Source of the DNA: Prevotella sp.
Lineage (GTDB): Bacteria; Bacteroidota; Bacteroidia; Bacteroidales; Bacteroidaceae
Length of the DNA stretch: 41,039 bases
NCBI GenBank assembly: GCA_017645905.1
Contig: JAGCNO010000089.1
Location: 1 to 41,039, forward strand
Direction: 5' to 3'
In this document: piece by piece, positions 24,446-33,234 of the stretch
Layout: each line of letters opens with the position of its first letter
How positions within the stretch are numbered: the first letter of the stretch is position 1
Made by a program: the position numbers and the translations under genes
The notes under the pieces: generated by a model
The model's database searches: none
The model's input: only the letters and a program-made list of their open reading frames with translations
What the model was told of the DNA's origin: nothing

Positions 24446-26806
24446 TTACAAAAGCAGAAGTCCTATCTGGCTCACGAGGGCACTAATGACCCAGGCGAGG
24501 ACGGTGGTGTAGACGGCGGCTGTGGCAGCCCAGCGCCAGGAGCCGGTCTCGTTCTTGATGGCCGCGATGGTGGCTATGCAGGGGAAATAGATGAGGATGA
24601 AGAGCAGGAAACAGTAGGCCGTCAGCGGGGTGAGGTCGTTGGCGAGGGGTATTAGGTGTTGGGTGCTGGGCGTTTCAAGCTCTTCTGCGTCCTCTGTTCC
24701 GCTATAGAGCACACCGATGGTGGAGGCCACGATTTCCTTGGCTCCTACGCCCGCTATGAGGCTCACGTCGAGCTTCCAGTTGAAGCCCTGAGGCGTGAAG
24801 ACGGGCTCGATGGTCTTGCCCATACGACCGATGTAGGACTGCTCCTGCTGTTCTTGTAGCGTCAGACTATCATTGTGCGGGAAATATCCTAAGGCCCAGA
24901 CGATTATCGATGCTACGAGGATGATGCCGCCCATCTTCTTCAGATACTCCTTTCCCTTCTCCCAGGTGTGGCGTCCGATGGCTTTTGGCGTGGGCCAGCG
25001 GTAGGGCGGCAGCTCCATCACGAAAGGCGTATCCTCGCCTCGGATGACGAACTTGGAGAGCACATTGCTGACCACGACGGAGAGCAGTATGCCGACGGCG
25101 TAGAGCGACATCATCACCCATGAGCGCCATTGGGCGGCAAAGAACGTGCCCGTAATCATGATGTAGACCGGCAGGCGGGCCGAGCACGACATGAAGGGCA
25201 GGATGAGCATCGTGATGAGGCGTGAGCGGCGGCTCTCGATGGTACGCGTGGCCATGATGGCGGGCACGTTGCAGCCGAAGCCCATCACCAGCGGGATGAA
25301 CGACTTGCCGTGCAGCCCCATCTTGTGCATCAGGCGGTCCATGATGAAGGCCGCACGGGCCATGTAGCCCGAGTCCTCCATGAGCGAGATGAAGAAGTAG
25401 AGGATGAGTATCTGCGGCAGGAACACGATGACCGAGCCGACGCCTCCAATGACGCCATCGACAAGCATGGAGCGCAGGGGACCTCCGGGCAGGGTCTGCT
25501 CCAGCCAACCGCCCAGCCAGTCGACAGCGGCCTGAATCCAGTCCATCGGGTACTGGCCGAGGGCGAAGGTGGTCTGGAACATGACGAAGAGGATGGCGAA
25601 GAAGATGGGGAAGCCCACGAAGCGGTTTGACAGGACGTTGTCTATGATGTGGGTCATGCGGTAGGTGTCCGTCTTCGTGCCTGTGACGTAGCCGGCCTCG
25701 GTGAGGGCACCATTGACGAAGCCATACTTCGCGTCCATGATGGCCGTCTCGGCATCGTCGCCAGTCTCCTCCAGCACACGGGCGGCGGCACGGTCACGCA
25801 CCTCAAACAGCTTGTCGTTTCCCACTACAAGGCGCTCCACGCTGCTGTCGCCCTCAAGCAGTTTGATGGCAAGATAGCGGGTTGAATAGCGCTTGTGAAT
25901 ATTCTCGTCGGGTTTGAGGTACTTCTGCAGATGGGCGATGCCGTCTTCCAGCTCGTGTCCGTAGTTGATGTGCAGGTGGCGGGCGATGTGGCTTGTACCC
26001 TCATAGACCTGAATGACGGCACGGAAAAGGTCTTTCACGCCCATGCCGTTCTTGAACGACGTAGGCACCATCGGTATGCCGAACAGCGTGGAGAGCGTGT
26101 CAATGTCTAAATGGTCGCCACGCTTCTCAAACTCGTCGTACATGTTGAGGGCACAGACCACACGAAGGTCCATGTCCATGAGTTGCGTAGTGAGGTAGAG
26201 GTTGCGCTCCAGGTTCGATGCGTCGACGACGTTGATGACCACATCGGGCATCTGGTCGGTCAGGTAGCGTCGCACGTAAAGCTCCTCGGGCGAGTAGCAT
26301 GAGAGGGAGTAAGTGCCGGGCAGGTCGATGAGGTTGAACTCGTAGCCGAACATCTCTGCGTGGGCCTCGCTGGCATCGACGGTCACGCCTGAGTAGTTGC
26401 CCACATGGCCGTGGGCACCGCTGGCGAAGTTGAAGAGCGAGGTCTTGCCGCAGTTGGGGTTGCCGATGAGGGCCACATTGATGGTTCGGCGCTGGCGCAA
26501 GGCCTCGTGGCGCAGGTAGTCATCGGGATGGTCGGTAGCGTCGAAGGTAACGGCCGCACAAGCCGTCTCCTGCTGCCACGACTGCTCCGACACCACCTCG
26601 ATAAGCTCAGCCTCCTGGCGGCGGAGGCTCACCTCGTAGCCCATAAGCCGGTATTTTACAGGGTCTTGCAGAGGCGCGTTGAGCAGCACCTCCACGAGCT
26701 TTCCCTTCACAAAGCCCATCTCAATGATGCGCTTGCGGAAGCCGCCATGTCCGTGAACCTTCACGATGACACCATGCTCGCCAGTCTTCAATTCCGATAG
26801 TTTCAT
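24446..26806 (-). CDS. feoB: Fused FeoA-FeoB ferrous iron transporter
   Basis: A 786-aa inner-membrane Fe(II) importer. Residues 1-73 are a FeoA SH3-like domain (KVHGHGGFRKRIIEMGFVKG). After a linker, the cytosolic GTPase domain shows G1 GNPNCGKTS at 115-123, G2 NYSGVTVD and G3 DLPGTYSLS. The membrane part holds two Gate motifs with conserved cysteines (IPLVMGFGCNVPAIMATRTI and LPFMSCSARLPVYIM) and the terminal helices. Fusion of FeoA to FeoB is common in Bacteroidetes. A short word (24651-24673) encodes TQHLIPLA just before the last helices. The start at 26806 follows a -7 box (26816-26824) by only 9 nt, so the mRNA is nearly leaderless. Confidence 0.95.
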   Translation of the reverse strand: MKLSELKTGEHGVIVKVHGHGGFRKRIIEMGFVKGKLVEVLLNAPLQDPVKYRLMGYEVSLRRQEAELIEVVSEQSWQQETACAAVTFDATDHPDDYLRHEALRQRRTINVALIGNPNCGKTSLFNFASGAHGHVGNYSGVTVDASEAHAEMFGYEFNLIDLPGTYSLSCYSPEELYVRRYLTDQMPDVVINVVDASNLERNLYLTTQLMDMDLRVVCALNMYDEFEKRGDHLDIDTLSTLFGIPMVPTSFKNGMGVKDLFRAVIQVYEGTSHIARHLHINYGHELEDGIAHLQKYLKPDENIHKRYSTRYLAIKLLEGDSSVERLVVGNDKLFEVRDRAAARVLEETGDDAETAIMDAKYGFVNGALTEAGYVTGTKTDTYRMTHIIDNVLSNRFVGFPIFFAILFVMFQTTFALGQYPMDWIQAAVDWLGGWLEQTLPGGPLRSMLVDGVIGGVGSVIVFLPQILILYFFISLMEDSGYMARAAFIMDRLMHKMGLHGKSFIPLVMGFGCNVPAIMATRTIESRRSRLITMLILPFMSCSARLPVYIMITGTFFAAQWRSWVMMSLYAVGILLSVVVSNVLSKFVIRGEDTPFVMELPPYRWPTPKAIGRHTWEKGKEYLKKMGGIILVASIIVWALGYFPHNDSLTLQEQQEQSYIGRMGKTIEPVFTPQGFNWKLDVSLIAGVGAKEIVASTIGVLYSGTEDAEELETPSTQHLIPLANDLTPLTAYCFLLFILIYFPCIATIAAIKNETGSWRWAATAAVYTTVLAWVISALVSQIGLLLL

Positions 26807-26815
26807 AAACCGATT

Positions 26816-26824
26816 GCAAAGGTA
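26816..26824 (-). promoter_or_regulatory. -7 promoter box of feoAB
   Basis: TACCTTTGC on the minus strand, ending 9 nt before the feoAB ATG. No Fur box was recognised by eye. Confidence 0.6.
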
Positions 26825-26906
26825 GTAAATAATTTGTGAAACTACCGAAAAAGAACACACTTTTTTGCATAATACCTAAAAAAGATGATACTTAACGGCG
26901 GGCGTA

Positions 26907-27030
26907 GTCACACAGATTCCACAGATAGCCACAGATTATCAAGCGGTTGCGTAGTCCATCTGATGATACGACCTCACGGATTGGCTTGCAGTAACTATAA
27001 ATCTGTGAACATCTGTGTCATCTGTGTGAC
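26907..27030. repeat. 124-bp inverted-repeat element
   Basis: Terminal arms GTCACACAGAT (26907-26917) and ATCTGTGTGAC (27020-27030) are perfect. Each end also carries extra CACAGAT / ATCTGTG copies (26920-26936, 27000-27017). Located in the divergent feoAB-metK gap, directly before array D. Confidence 0.65.
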
Positions 27031-27065
27031 AAATAGATGATTAGTGTGGCGTAATCGCTGTCTGA

Positions 27066-27153
27066 GAAAAAGCCGTTCTTTCTATGCGAATAAGCCGTTC
27101 TTTCTATGAGAAAAGATAGTCTTTTCTATGAGAAAAAGCCGTTCTTTCTCCGA
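27066..27153 (+). repeat. 22-bp tandem array D (4 units)
   Basis: Units start at 27066, 27088, 27110 and 27132. Units 3 and 4 are identical to units 3 and 4 of array A, and unit 1 differs from it only in its last base. Polarity is toward metK. Confidence 0.9.
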
Positions 27154-27279
27154 GCTTGTTTTTCGGACAAAGAGTGTCAAAGGGGTGAAGGAAATACCGT
27201 TTTTTACTTATATTATCTAAAAATAGGTAGAGCGGGCAAAGTTTTTAACGAAATCGTGCGTCATTTCAAGGAATATTTG

Positions 27280-27288
27280 TACCTTTGC
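27280..27288 (+). promoter_or_regulatory. -7 promoter box of metK
   Basis: TACCTTTGC, 28 nt before the metK ATG. No SAM riboswitch structure was recognised in the short leader. Confidence 0.6.
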
Positions 27289-27316
27289 ACGCTCAAAACG
27301 AAAAACAAGAATCAAT

Positions 27317-28594
27317 ATGTCATATTTCTTTACCTCAGAGTCGGTGTCGGAGGGTCATCCCGACAAAGTGTCCGACCAGATATCAGACGCTATCCTTGAC
27401 CAGTTCCTGGCCTATGACGAATCAGCCCGTGTGGCCTGCGAGACCTTTGTGACTACCGGTCAGGTGGTTATCATGGGCGAGGTGAGCAGCGAGGTTTACA
27501 TCGACGTGCAGACCATCGCCCGCAACACCATCAAGCGCATTGGCTATACCAAAGCAGAGTATCAGTTCGACGGAGACTCGTGCGGCATCCTTACCGCCAT
27601 TCACGAGCAGAGCCCGGACATCAGTAGGGGAGTGGACAGAACCTCCCTCAGCCCCTCCGAAGAGGGGGAACTTAACCAAGGCGCTGGTGATCAGGGAATG
27701 ATGTTTGGCTATGCCACCAACGAGACGGAGAACTACATGCCTGTGAGCATAGACCTGGCTCATCTTATCATGCGCACACTGGCCGACATCCGCAAGGAGG
27801 GCAAGCAGATGACTTACCTCCGCCCCGACGCCAAGAGCCAGGTGACGGTACAGTATAGCGAGGAGGGCGTGCCCGAGCGTATTGATACTATCGTCGTCTC
27901 TACGCAGCACGATGAGTTCGATACCGACGAGCGTATGCTTGCCCGTATCAAGGACGATGTGAAAAACATCCTTATCCCCCGCGTGAAGCAGAACATCCAT
28001 TCGGAGAAGGTGCTCGCCCTCTTTGGTGACGACATCAAGTACTACGTCAACCCCACGGGCAAGTTCGTTATCGGAGGCCCTCACGGCGACACAGGCCTTA
28101 CGGGTCGCAAGATAATCGTCGATACCTACGGCGGCAAGGGAGCTCATGGCGGCGGAGCTTTCTCGGGCAAGGACTCCTCGAAGGTAGACCGCTCGGCAGC
28201 CTATGCCGCTCGCCACATTGCGAAGAACATGGTGGCAGCCGGAGTAGCCGACGAGATGCTGGTGCAGGTGAGCTATGCTATTGGTGTGGCCGAGCCTATG
28301 AACATCTATGTGAACACCTACGGACGGAAGCACGTCAGCATAAACGATGCCGAGATTGCCAAGAAGATTGAGAAACTCTTCGACCTCAGGCCCAAGGCTA
28401 TTGAGCGCTCGCTGAAGCTGCGCCAGCCCATGTATCTCGAGACTGCAGCCTATGGCCACATGGGTCGTCAGCCAGAGGTGGTGAAGAAGACCTTCACCAG
28501 CCACTACCACGAGACGAAGGAAATCGACGTGGAGCTCTTCACCTGGGAGAAACTTGACCGCGTGGACGATATTCGCCGGGCGTTCGGATTATGA
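27317..28594 (+). CDS. metK: S-adenosylmethionine synthetase
   Basis: A 425-aa cytoplasmic enzyme making S-adenosylmethionine from methionine and ATP. Family motifs are intact: [17 protein letters not shown] at the N-terminus, the signature [15 protein letters not shown] at 122-136, the phosphate-binding [20 protein letters not shown] and the glycine-rich [19 protein letters not shown]. Between GVDR (ending residue 108) and QGAGDQG the protein has 12 residues, [12 protein letters not shown], where E. coli MetK has five (ADPLE). The extra length is encoded by a CCCCTC-CGAA-GAGGGG palindrome. Start is the ATG at 27317. The stop overlaps the DUF4271 gene start (ATGA, 28591-28594). Confidence 0.97.
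   Translation: MSYFFTSESVSEGHPDKVSDQISDAILDQFLAYDESARVACETFVTTGQVVIMGEVSSEVYIDVQTIARNTIKRIGYTKAEYQFDGDSCGILTAIHEQSPDISRGVDRTSLSPSEEGELNQGAGDQGMMFGYATNETENYMPVSIDLAHLIMRTLADIRKEGKQMTYLRPDAKSQVTVQYSEEGVPERIDTIVVSTQHDEFDTDERMLARIKDDVKNILIPRVKQNIHSEKVLALFGDDIKYYVNPTGKFVIGGPHGDTGLTGRKIIVDTYGGKGAHGGGAFSGKDSSKVDRSAAYAARHIAKNMVAAGVADEMLVQVSYAIGVAEPMNIYVNTYGRKHVSINDAEIAKKIEKLFDLRPKAIERSLKLRQPMYLETAAYGHMGRQPEVVKKTFTSHYHETKEIDVELFTWEKLDRVDDIRRAFGL
27652..27667. repeat. G/C palindrome inside metK
   Basis: CCCCTC-CGAA-GAGGGG, perfect 6-bp arms around a 4-nt loop, preceded by ACCTCCCTCAG. It is in frame in metK codons ~112-117. Confidence 0.75.
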
Positions 28595-29559
28595 TTGCGC
28601 CGCAGGATTCCATAGGGGCTTCCTTGTACGACGAGTTTTCCTCCCAGTTGCTGGAAGACGCGCTGCTTGAGTTGCACCCTAAGGTCAGGAAGGGATATGT
28701 CAAAGCCGACACGCTGCGTCCGGGAGAGTGCTACATCATGCCCTTTCCCGAAGATTCGGTTCCTGAGAACATCATAGGCAATGACCTTCAGGACATTGTC
28801 AGCAACACTTTCTTTACTGAAAAGAATCCCGACCTGCCCACCGACCTGCCTTACCGCACCGTTGGCGAGCCAGGCGATCCTGTGCCTTACACCGTGCGTG
28901 GCGACAACTCGCTCACCATCCTGCTGCTGCTCTGCTTCGTACTCTTCGTTGTCTCGCTGGCCCATTCCAAGCACTTCCTGGCAAAGCAGCTGAAAGACTT
29001 CTTCTGGCCTACCAGCAACGACCGTGAAAGCGGAGAAAGTGGTGGCGAGCTGCGCTTCATGATGTTCCTCTCGCTGGTCAATGCTCTGGTGCTCGCCATC
29101 AGCACCTACCTGCTTGCCAGCAATGCTATCGACCAAAGGGTCATAGAGAGTACCGGCGTGATGCTCATCGCCATACTCTTCGCTTCGTTCACCTCTTACT
29201 ATTGCCTGAAATGGCTCGTGGCCTCCATCGTGAACCTTACCTTCTTTGGTGGAAAAAAATCTTTACAATGGATGACCCTCCAACTGCAGGTGACGGCACT
29301 CGAGGGAGTGCTCCTCTTTCCCGTCCTCGCCCTGCAGATTTACTTCGACTTCTCTGCGCAAAATGCACTAATATATATAGGTCTTGTTCTTTTTTTGAAC
29401 AAAATCCTAATATTTTACAAGGCTTACCAAATCTTTTTTAAAGGAAATGGTCTTTATTTGCAAACTTTTTTGTACTTTTGCAGCCTTGAAATAGCACCTA
29501 TGCTCGCTTTGTGCGGTGCAGGGCTTGCAATTATCGACACGATAAAAATAAATTTTTAG
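28591..29559 (+). CDS. DUF4271 integral membrane protein
   Basis: A 322-aa protein. A soluble N-terminal part of about 105 residues, acidic and proline-containing, is followed by about six hydrophobic helices ([35 protein letters not shown] and others) and a short polar tail. This matches DUF4271, a Bacteroidetes membrane family of unknown function usually found beside hemD. It overlaps metK by 4 nt, indicating coupled translation, and hemD follows after 18 nt. The C-terminal part of the gene is A/T-rich and includes an internal -7 box (29473-29481) for hemD. Confidence 0.85.
   Translation: MIAPQDSIGASLYDEFSSQLLEDALLELHPKVRKGYVKADTLRPGECYIMPFPEDSVPENIIGNDLQDIVSNTFFTEKNPDLPTDLPYRTVGEPGDPVPYTVRGDNSLTILLLLCFVLFVVSLAHSKHFLAKQLKDFFWPTSNDRESGESGGELRFMMFLSLVNALVLAISTYLLASNAIDQRVIESTGVMLIAILFASFTSYYCLKWLVASIVNLTFFGGKKSLQWMTLQLQVTALEGVLLFPVLALQIYFDFSAQNALIYIGLVLFLNKILIFYKAYQIFFKGNGLYLQTFLYFCSLEIAPMLALCGAGLAIIDTIKINF
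29473..29481 (+). promoter_or_regulatory. Candidate internal promoter for hemD
   Basis: TACTTTTGC within the DUF4271 coding region, about 97 nt upstream of the hemD ATG. Confidence 0.4.
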
Positions 29560-29577
29560 GACAAAACTTAAAAAGAA

Positions 29578-30327
29578 ATGATTAAGAAGATTTTGGTTTC
29601 GCAACCCAAACCGACGAGCGACAAGTCGCCTTACTATGACATTGCAGAACGCTTCGGAGTGGAGCTGGTGTTCCGTCCGTTCATCAAGGTGGAGGGAATC
29701 TCTGCACGAGAGTTCCGCACTCAGAAGGTGACTATCACCGACTATACTGCTGTCATCTTCACCTCGCGGCATGCTATCGACCACTTTTTCACCCTCGCCA
29801 AGGAGCTTCGCGCCAACATCTCCGAGGACATGAAATATTTCTGCGTCACCGAAACCATTGCCCTCTACATCCAGAAATACGTGCAATATCGCAAGCGTAA
29901 GGTGTTTTACGGAGCGTCGGGAAAGGTCGACGACCTGCTGCCGATGATGGTCAAGCACAAGAACGAGCGCTACCTTGTGCCACAGAGCGACGTGCACAAC
30001 GATGCCATCGCTCAGCTGCTCGACTCGAAGAAGCTGCAGCACAAGGAGTGCGTGATGTATCGTACGGTGAGCAACGACTTCACCGAGGAGGAAGTCAAGG
30101 CTTTTGACTACGACATGCTGCTCTTCTTCAGCCCTTCGGGTATTGAGGCGCTGTCGAAGAACTTCCCCAACTTCCAGCAGGGCGACATTGCTATCGCTAC
30201 CTTCGGTCCCACAACAGCCAAGGCCGCCGAGGATGCCGGACTGCGGCTCGACCTGAAAGCTCCATCAGAGAAATATCCTTCGATGACGGGTGCCCTTCAG
30301 CATTTCCTGCTGATGCAAGAAGACTAA
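29578..30327 (+). CDS. hemD: Uroporphyrinogen-III synthase (HemD family)
   Basis: A 249-aa HemD-like protein, predicted to close and isomerise hydroxymethylbilane to uroporphyrinogen III. The two-domain alternating fold is visible: [20 protein letters not shown] at the start, [20 protein letters not shown] in domain 1, and [20 protein letters not shown] and [19 protein letters not shown] in domain 2. These follow the family's weakly conserved 'SxxAVxxF' and 'GPxTAxAAxxxGL' pattern. HemD proteins are divergent, and many Prevotella lack complete haem synthesis, so the true activity is uncertain. Its 3' end overlaps yidD on the opposite strand by 4 nt. Confidence 0.82.
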   Translation: MIKKILVSQPKPTSDKSPYYDIAERFGVELVFRPFIKVEGISAREFRTQKVTITDYTAVIFTSRHAIDHFFTLAKELRANISEDMKYFCVTETIALYIQKYVQYRKRKVFYGASGKVDDLLPMMVKHKNERYLVPQSDVHNDAIAQLLDSKKLQHKECVMYRTVSNDFTEEEVKAFDYDMLLFFSPSGIEALSKNFPNFQQGDIAIATFGPTTAKAAEDAGLRLDLKAPSEKYPSMTGALQHFLLMQED

Positions 30328-30575
30328 GGAACTGGATCGTAGCCGGAACCGCCCCAAGGATTACAGCGTAATATACGCCAAATGGCCAGTACGAGACCTC
30401 GTACTGGCCCATGTTTTATAATAGCCTCACGAGCATATTGTGAGCAAGTGGGGGTGAAGCGGCAAGAAGCAGGAGTGAATGGGCTGATGCACCGCTGATA
30501 GAAGATGATGGGCAGAATCAGCAGCCACTTCAGTACCAGGCTGATGTAATGTTTGGCGATGCGCAGCCAGTTCAT
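30324..30575 (-). CDS. yidD: Membrane protein insertion efficiency factor
   Basis: An 83-aa membrane-associated protein thought to assist YidC-mediated insertion. The family signature is nearly complete: [38 protein letters not shown] and [16 protein letters not shown]. The N-terminus is a single amphipathic or hydrophobic helix. It follows rnpA by 27 nt on the same strand, the conserved pairing of these genes. Confidence 0.93.
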   Translation of the reverse strand: MNWLRIAKHYISLVLKWLLILPIIFYQRCISPFTPASCRFTPTCSQYAREAIIKHGPVRGLVLAIWRILRCNPWGGSGYDPVP

Positions 30576-30602
30576 GATAATTGTGTAATTCGTAGGAAGA
30601 AG

Positions 30603-31007
30603 TCAGTCTTTAGTCTTCAACTTCTCTGCGATATGAGTGAGAAGATACTTTACGCGGTTCACTATTTCTTTCGTGGGAAGGTGAATGTCAGAGAGCCAGA
30701 TGAAGGCGATGGAGACCGTCTGGTCTGAGGGAATGGCGGGCAGTAGCAAGTGCTTGTTGGTGCGGTAGGCTTCGCGCAGCTGCCGCTTTACCCGATTGCG
30801 GTCAACAGCATGACGGAAGCGGCGCTTGGGCACGCTGATAAGCAGCTGTGCCGGCGGCCTATCGTCCTCGCGTACCTTTATTATATATACTACCCTAAGA
30901 GGAAAGGCAGCCCGGGTGTGGCTGCCTACTCCTGTGAATAGCTCGTCAATCTGCTTCTGACTGACTATGCGTTCAGACTTCTTGAATTGAAAACCTTCAA
31001 TCTTCAA
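30603..31007 (-). CDS. rnpA: Ribonuclease P protein component, TTG start
   Basis: A 134-aa protein cofactor of RNase P in tRNA 5'-end processing. It has the N-terminal FKKSERIVSQKQIDELF segment and the RNR signature RNRVKRQLREAYR. The frame has no ATG before the domain: a stop lies two codons upstream of TTG 31007, and the protein has no other methionine. TTG at 31007 is therefore the likely start. The start region sits in the word TGAAAATTGAAGATTGAAGG. The gene lies 17 nt after the DUF349 gene and before yidD on the same strand. Confidence 0.9.
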   Translation of the reverse strand: MKIEGFQFKKSERIVSQKQIDELFTGVGSHTRAAFPLRVVYIIKVREDDRPPAQLLISVPKRRFRHAVDRNRVKRQLREAYRTNKHLLLPAIPSDQTVSIAFIWLSDIHLPTKEIVNRVKYLLTHIAEKLKTKD

Positions 31008-31024
31008 TTTTCAATATTCAATGA

Positions 31025-33055
31025 TTACTCTTCAGCCTTTTCTGCCTGTGCGGGCTGAGGCTTACTTTCAGCATCAATAGCCTTAATCTTCTCAAAGACA
31101 AGCTTCAGGTCGTCCTTGAGCTTCTCCACCTTGCGGTTCATCTCGTCAATGAGCGAGTTGCCCTTCTTCGAGCTGACGCTGAGGAATCCGAGGTTGTTCT
31201 CGTAGGTCTGGATATCCTGCTTCATCTGCTCGTACTGGCGCATGAGTCGTGCACGCTCGTTGTCGAGGGCACCCTCGCCACGCTCAGCCACCTGCTTGAG
31301 GTTATCCTTGAACTTCGAGAGACGGCGCTTGGCTACAGAAATATTCAGTTCCTTGTAGAGCTTGTCGAGCACGGCATGATACTCTTCGTAGAGCTTATCC
31401 TTCTCCTTGAAGGGCACGTGGCCGATGCTGTTATACTCCTCGACCAGCTTCTGCACCTTTTCCTGCAATCCTTCGCCAGCTTCCTCGGCTGCGGCTTTCA
31501 GACGTTCCAGTACGTCGCGCTTCTTCTCCAGATTAGCATGTTCCTCGCCACGCTGTCCGGCACCTGCGGCATTGCGGGCCTCAAAGAACTTGTTGCAGGC
31601 ACCGAGGAACTCCTCCCACAGCTGGTCGCCCAGTTTCTTGGGCACCATTCCGATGGTCTTCCACTCCTTCTGCAGGGCGATGAGCTTGTCGCTTGTCGAG
31701 CGCCACTCGGTGCTGTCCTGCAGGGCCTTAGCCTTCTCTATGAGGGCGCGCTTCTTGTCGGCATTCTCCTTGTAGGTGTCCTTCAGAGCCTTGAAGTGTT
31801 CACCCTTGCTGGTGAAGAACTGGTCGCAGGCATTGCGGAAACGCTCGAATATCTTCACGTTCATCTTCTGCGGAGCAAAGCCCACAGTCTTCCATTCTGC
31901 CTGCAGGGCAATGATTTCCTGTGTGTGGCGGTCCCAGTCGGCGCTGGTCTTGTTCTCCTCGGCAATGATGGCCTCCACCTTCTCGCAGAGTTCGGTCTTC
32001 TTGGCCAGGTTCTGCTCCTCACGCTCACGAAGAGCCTCGAAGTGCTGCTGATGACGCTTGTTGATAACTGTCGAGGCAGCCTTGAACCTCTGCCACACCT
32101 CCTCGCGCAGCTCGTTGCTCACAGGTCCGATTTCGCGATATTCGGCATGCAACTGCTGCAGCTTGTGGAAGGCACCGATGATGTCCGTCTCATCGGCCAG
32201 CTTCTCGGCCTCCTCACAAAGGCGAGTCTTAGCCTCGAGGTTCTTCTTGAAGTCCAGCTCACGGGCCTCGCTGTTCAGCTTCAGCAGGTCATAGAACTGC
32301 TCTACGTAGTGCTGGTAGTTGCGCCACAGGTCGTTAGCCCTCTCGGCGGGCACAGCCTTAATCTCGCGCCACTCCGTCTGCAGGGCCTTGAACTCCTGGT
32401 ATGTCTTGCTGGCCTCCTCAGGTGTGGTCACCATAGCCTTAATCTTCTCTATGATATTCAGCTTGCGCTTCAGGTTTTCCTCCTTCTCAGCTTCCTGCTG
32501 GCGGAACTGTTGCTGACGGCGCTCCTTGATTATGCCCATCTCGGCTTTGAACACCTCTTCGTCCTCGTCGGGCAGCACCTGATACTGCTCGGGGTCGCCT
32601 CCGCCGTCGATAAACGCCTTTAGGTTTGCCTCGCGCTCTGCGATGTGCAGTTTGTAGAAGACGGTTTTCAGTTGCTCCACCTCGTCCTTCTGCGGAGGTT
32701 CCTCGCCGTGGGCAATTTCCTTCACGCGCTCCAGCACCTCCTTCTTGGTCTGGTACACACGACGTGGCTGCTCCTCCTCTGCAGCGGGTTCCTCTGCTAC
32801 TGGTTCCTTTGCGGGTTCCTCTGCTACAGGCTCCTCTGCGGGTTCTTCTGCTACAGGCTCCTCTGCTGCTGGTTCTTCGGCTACGGGTTCCGTTGCTGGT
32901 TCTTCGGCTACGGGTTCCTCTGCGGGTACAGCTTCTTCCTGCGGGGCTTCTTCTGCGGTTGATACTTCAGGAGCAGCGGCTTCCTGGTTGATTACTTTTG
33001 CCTCTTCTTCGACTGGCGAAGCATTCACGAGGGTGTTCTCTTGAGAGTCCATCAT
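31025..33055 (-). CDS. DUF349 repeat protein with acidic Pro/Ala/Glu N-terminus
   Basis: A 676-aa, highly charged and mostly helical cytoplasmic protein. Residues ~30-95 are a low-complexity region of VAEEPAAEEP-type repeats, encoded by tandem DNA repeats at about 32770-32945. The rest comprises about six DUF349 modules of ~70 residues, recognisable by recurring 'LQAEWKTVGFAPQKMNVKIF', 'LQKEWKTIGMVPKKLGDQLW' and 'YNSIGHVPFKEKDKLYEEYH' patterns (W-x-x-x-G-x-x-P), and ends in a coiled coil and a short Ala/Gln/Glu tail. DUF349 function is unknown. The gene heads a likely DUF349-rnpA-yidD transcript. Confidence 0.88.
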   Translation of the reverse strand: MMDSQENTLVNASPVEEEAKVINQEAAAPEVSTAEEAPQEEAVPAEEPVAEEPATEPVAEEPAAEEPVAEEPAEEPVAEEPAKEPVAEEPAAEEEQPRRVYQTKKEVLERVKEIAHGEEPPQKDEVEQLKTVFYKLHIAEREANLKAFIDGGGDPEQYQVLPDEDEEVFKAEMGIIKERRQQQFRQQEAEKEENLKRKLNIIEKIKAMVTTPEEASKTYQEFKALQTEWREIKAVPAERANDLWRNYQHYVEQFYDLLKLNSEARELDFKKNLEAKTRLCEEAEKLADETDIIGAFHKLQQLHAEYREIGPVSNELREEVWQRFKAASTVINKRHQQHFEALREREEQNLAKKTELCEKVEAIIAEENKTSADWDRHTQEIIALQAEWKTVGFAPQKMNVKIFERFRNACDQFFTSKGEHFKALKDTYKENADKKRALIEKAKALQDSTEWRSTSDKLIALQKEWKTIGMVPKKLGDQLWEEFLGACNKFFEARNAAGAGQRGEEHANLEKKRDVLERLKAAAEEAGEGLQEKVQKLVEEYNSIGHVPFKEKDKLYEEYHAVLDKLYKELNISVAKRRLSKFKDNLKQVAERGEGALDNERARLMRQYEQMKQDIQTYENNLGFLSVSSKKGNSLIDEMNRKVEKLKDDLKLVFEKIKAIDAESKPQPAQAEKAEE

Positions 33056-33234
33056 TTAACTGTTTTAGTTACTGAATCGGTTGGTACTAACATATAATTC
33101 TCATGCAATCAGTCTGCTCAGGCACACGATTGAGGCGGTAAAATTACAAAAAAGTCCTGACACACCGCAAATTCTCTCACATCTTTTTATTATCTTATTG
33201 TTTTTTAACAAAGCGCCAGAACCGTCGCCTCCTG

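Noticed and set aside
27289-27316. SAM riboswitch upstream of metK
   Set aside because: Only about 25 nt lie between the predicted transcript start and the ATG, too short for a known SAM riboswitch.
27106-27399. Open frame over array D and the metK start
   Set aside because: Its translation (EKKPFFL-type) is array sequence, then metK in a wrong frame.
31376-32623. 415-codon plus-strand leucine-rich frame in the DUF349 gene
   Set aside because: Antisense shadow of a coiled-coil, Glu/Lys-rich gene, which reads as Leu/Phe-rich on the other strand.
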